Positions 62,293 to 64,000 of a stretch of 64,000 bases of DNA are shown here, in pieces. The position numbers and the translations under genes were made by a program. Origin of the DNA: an uncultured Ruminococcus sp. (GTDB taxonomy: Bacteria > Bacillota > Clostridia > Oscillospirales > Ruminococcaceae); contig CAMKMD010000004.1 of assembly GCA_946413815.1 (NCBI GenBank), positions 1-64,000 of the forward strand, read 5' to 3'. The notes beneath the pieces are model-generated. The model worked only from the letters and a program-made list of their open reading frames with translations. It did not search any database and had not been told where the DNA came from. The stretch's first letter is position 1. Each line of letters starts with the position of its first letter.

Positions 62293-64000
62293 TCAGAAGG
62301 AGCTTATCTCTCCCATGATGAATTTCTGGAGGAGGTTCAGGTCTTCTGCGGTGACTGCATCATCACCGTTGAGGTCGGCTGCACCAAAGTGCTTTGCGCC
62401 GCCGTCAATGACTATCCTTCTCATCTCACAGAGGTCGTATACATCAACGTACCTGTCGCTGTTCACATCACCGGGGATGCATTCCTCGGTGCGGCTGTCA
62501 AGTCTCCACCAGTTTACGTTGAAGAGGTATCCCTCGCCGCCCCTGAATACAAAGTACAGGTCGTGCTTTCCGTCTGTCTTGTCGATATTGCAGGTCTGTG
62601 TGTTCCAGGTCTGCCAGCCGCCGGAGGGTTTTATGTCCATCTTTCCGATCAGCTTTCCGTCGGGCTTGTCTATATGGATCTCAAGTGAGGCCTTTGCGCC
62701 GTCTGTACCTATGCGGAAATCTATCTTCCCTGCATTCGTCAGGTCAACGTTCTTGAAACCGATATACTCATCATTTTCTATGTATGCTACATCGAGTCCG
62801 CCCTCGGAGCAGTTCTCTGTGTCAGTTCCGGAATTGTAGTCAAAGGTCTCAGCTTCGGTGATTATGCCGCTCTTCTTTGTCACAGGTTTCGCCGGTGCAG
62901 CAGCAGGCTTTGTGGCAGCGGGTGCCTTTGAAGCTGTGGTTGCCGTAGTCCTGGGTACAGCTGTTGCAGCAGGGGCTTTGGTAGCAGCCGCCTTTGTAGT
63001 GGTCGCAGCAGGTGCCTTTGTGGCTGCGGAGGTAGTCACAGCCGGAGCAGCTGTCTGACCGTTGTAAAGTGCCTGTATCCTTGCATCTCCTTCAAGTCTT
63101 ACAGTTACCTGAGCAGAGGTCTCGCTGCCTGATACTATCTTTGCACCGCTGATGCTCCACTTTGTGAACTTGCTGCCGTCGGCGGGAGCCGCCTTTATGG
63201 TTATATCATAATCGCTGTGGTAATTGCCGTTCCAGCTGCTGATATTTCCGAGGTCGAGCGTGTTGAGCACGATGTTGCCGCAGTCTGCGGAATTGACGAC
63301 AGTGAGGCTGCAGGGCTCTGAGGAGAGCTTTGCAGCTGACCTTGTGGTGCGCTCTGCATACTGATAGCGCTTGTTGTAGAACTCAGTGACTGTGTTTATC
63401 TCGCCCTCAAAGCGCCTTATGCCGTTATCACCGGAAAGGGTTCCGGAATGGAAGCGTGCATAGGTATCAGCCACCTGCTGTCTGAAATTATCCTTGTAGC
63501 TGTTTATGACAGCGCTCGTTCTGTCTGGTGCGAAATTATAGTTTGCAAGGTCCATCATGGTCCTTGCAAATCTCAGCCTGAATTCTTCGTATTCAAGGAG
63601 CTTCGTGAAGACCTTTGCAAGCCGGCTGCTGCTCTGACGGATTCGTCTGAAGCAGTCTGCTGAGTAGGATTTATCCTCGCTGCCGTAGAGCCCCTGTCCG
63701 GATTCTGTATCAAAGAGTATCATTCTCCATTTTCCGTCTGCATAAGGATTTGATTCATCTATGATACCGGAGCGCCATGCGCTGTAGTTGTTCTGCGGCC
63801 AGTCTGCATTGGCCCAGTATATCTGAGCAGCAAAGTAGTCGATGAAGCACTGTATATCTACCTTATTGCAGAATTCTTCGTAGGAGACAGTACCGTTTGC
63901 AGTGTGCTCGCAGAGTTCATCCCAGTCGCTGAGGTCGCTGTCAGTGCCTTCTTCAAGCTCGCCGTTCTCTATCATGGCGATACCGCTCTTGTCAACGCCG
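62293..64000 (-). CDS. CotH-kinase-family protein with CBM and dockerin (5' end beyond the window)
   Basis: The frame stays open to the window edge, so the N-terminus is missing; the ATG at 63975 is probably internal. The visible ~568 residues begin in a CotH kinase-like domain (WPQNNYSAWR, DGKWRMILFDTESGQG), proteins known to phosphorylate spore-coat proteins or to occur in cellulosomes. A small beta domain (SADCGNIVLNTLDLGN) and an Ala/Thr/Lys-rich linker (ATTTKAAATKAP) follow. Next is a CBM6/35-like carbohydrate-binding module (ITEAETFDYNSGTDTENC ... FNVNWWRLD). A dockerin closes the protein (GDVNSDRYVDVYDL and DLNGDDAVTAEDL). It is likely an extracellular cellulosome component. Confidence 0.85.
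   Translation of the reverse strand, partial: GVDKSGIAMIENGELEEGTDSDLSDWDELCEHTANGTVSYEEFCNKVDIQCFIDYFAAQIYWANADWPQNNYSAWRSGIIDESNPYADGKWRMILFDTESGQGLYGSEDKSYSADCFRRIRQSSSRLAKVFTKLLEYEEFRLRFARTMMDLANYNFAPDRTSAVINSYKDNFRQQVADTYARFHSGTLSGDNGIRRFEGEINTVTEFYNKRYQYAERTTRSAAKLSSEPCSLTVVNSADCGNIVLNTLDLGNISSWNGNYHSDYDITIKAAPADGSKFTKWSISGAKIVSGSETSAQVTVRLEGDARIQALYNGQTAAPAVTTSAATKAPAATTTKAAATKAPAATAVPRTTATTASKAPAATKPAAAPAKPVTKKSGIITEAETFDYNSGTDTENCSEGGLDVAYIENDEYIGFKNVDLTNAGKIDFRIGTDGAKASLEIHIDKPDGKLIGKMDIKPSGGWQTWNTQTCNIDKTDGKHDLYFVFRGGEGYLFNVNWWRLDSRTEECIPGDVNSDRYVDVYDLCEMRRIVIDGGAKHFGAADLNGDDAVTAEDLNLLQKFIMGEISSF

Overview
The window looks like a chromosomal segment of a Ruminococcus-type gut or rumen Firmicute (Oscillospiraceae). 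This rests on dockerin-type calcium repeats on several secreted proteins (19619-20731, 57689-60496, 62293-64000), BspA-like leucine-rich-repeat surface proteins, an NSPKTG sortase-type anchor, a type III glutamine synthetase, the LL-diaminopimelate aminotransferase lysine route and a complete late anaerobic cobalamin pathway. Fifteen candidate sigma-A promoters were found by eye. All have near-consensus -35/-10 boxes separated by exactly 17 bases.

Region 1 (1-19.5 kb) is a nitrogen-assimilation locus built as two divergent operons. Leftward: an ammonium transporter fused to a P-II domain, CTP synthase, glutamine synthetase III, dapF and dapL. Rightward: gltB, gltD, a degenerate GlnA-like protein, an ANTAR-domain RNA-binding regulator with a pseudo-receiver, purF and asnB. 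Both promoters are followed at once by an intrinsic terminator and then by a hairpin whose six-base loop fits the ANTAR recognition pattern (A at loop position 1, G at position 4). A third such hairpin lies between purF and asnB. I infer one RNA-antitermination circuit for the locus.

Region 2 (19.3-37.5 kb) is accessory: a tandem-hairpin intergenic repeat, a secreted lysozyme-like dockerin protein, RNA 2'-phosphotransferase KptA, a ParB-like/HEAT-like protein, a GH3 glycosidase, a decayed lipoprotein gene, a RyR-like small protein, a sortase-anchored protein, a three-gene hypothetical operon, a MoxR ATPase with a VWA/metallopeptidase-like partner, an LRR surface protein followed by a 30-residue microprotein, and an ECF sigma/anti-sigma pair.

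Region 3 (37.6-57.7 kb) is cobalamin. Sixteen tightly overlapping genes (cbiD, F, G, H, J, ET, A, cobT, U, S, a second cobU-like gene, cobC, cbiB, cobD, cbiP, cbiC) form one operon with its own promoter and no visible riboswitch. A textbook cobalamin riboswitch then controls a second operon: a lipoprotein version of the cobalt chelatase CbiK, a NEAT-like two-domain lipoprotein, and a BtuFCD-type ABC importer whose ATPase has an extra C-terminal domain. cbiL, cobA/sumT, bluB and an adenosyltransferase are not in the window.

Region 4 (57.7-64 kb) holds surface and cellulosome-like genes: an LRR-transglutaminase-dockerin protein, a second copy of the microprotein behind a ~290-base leader, a YoaP-type acetyltransferase, and a CotH-kinase/CBM/dockerin protein cut by the window edge. 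No tRNA, rRNA, CRISPR array, insertion sequence or prophage was seen.
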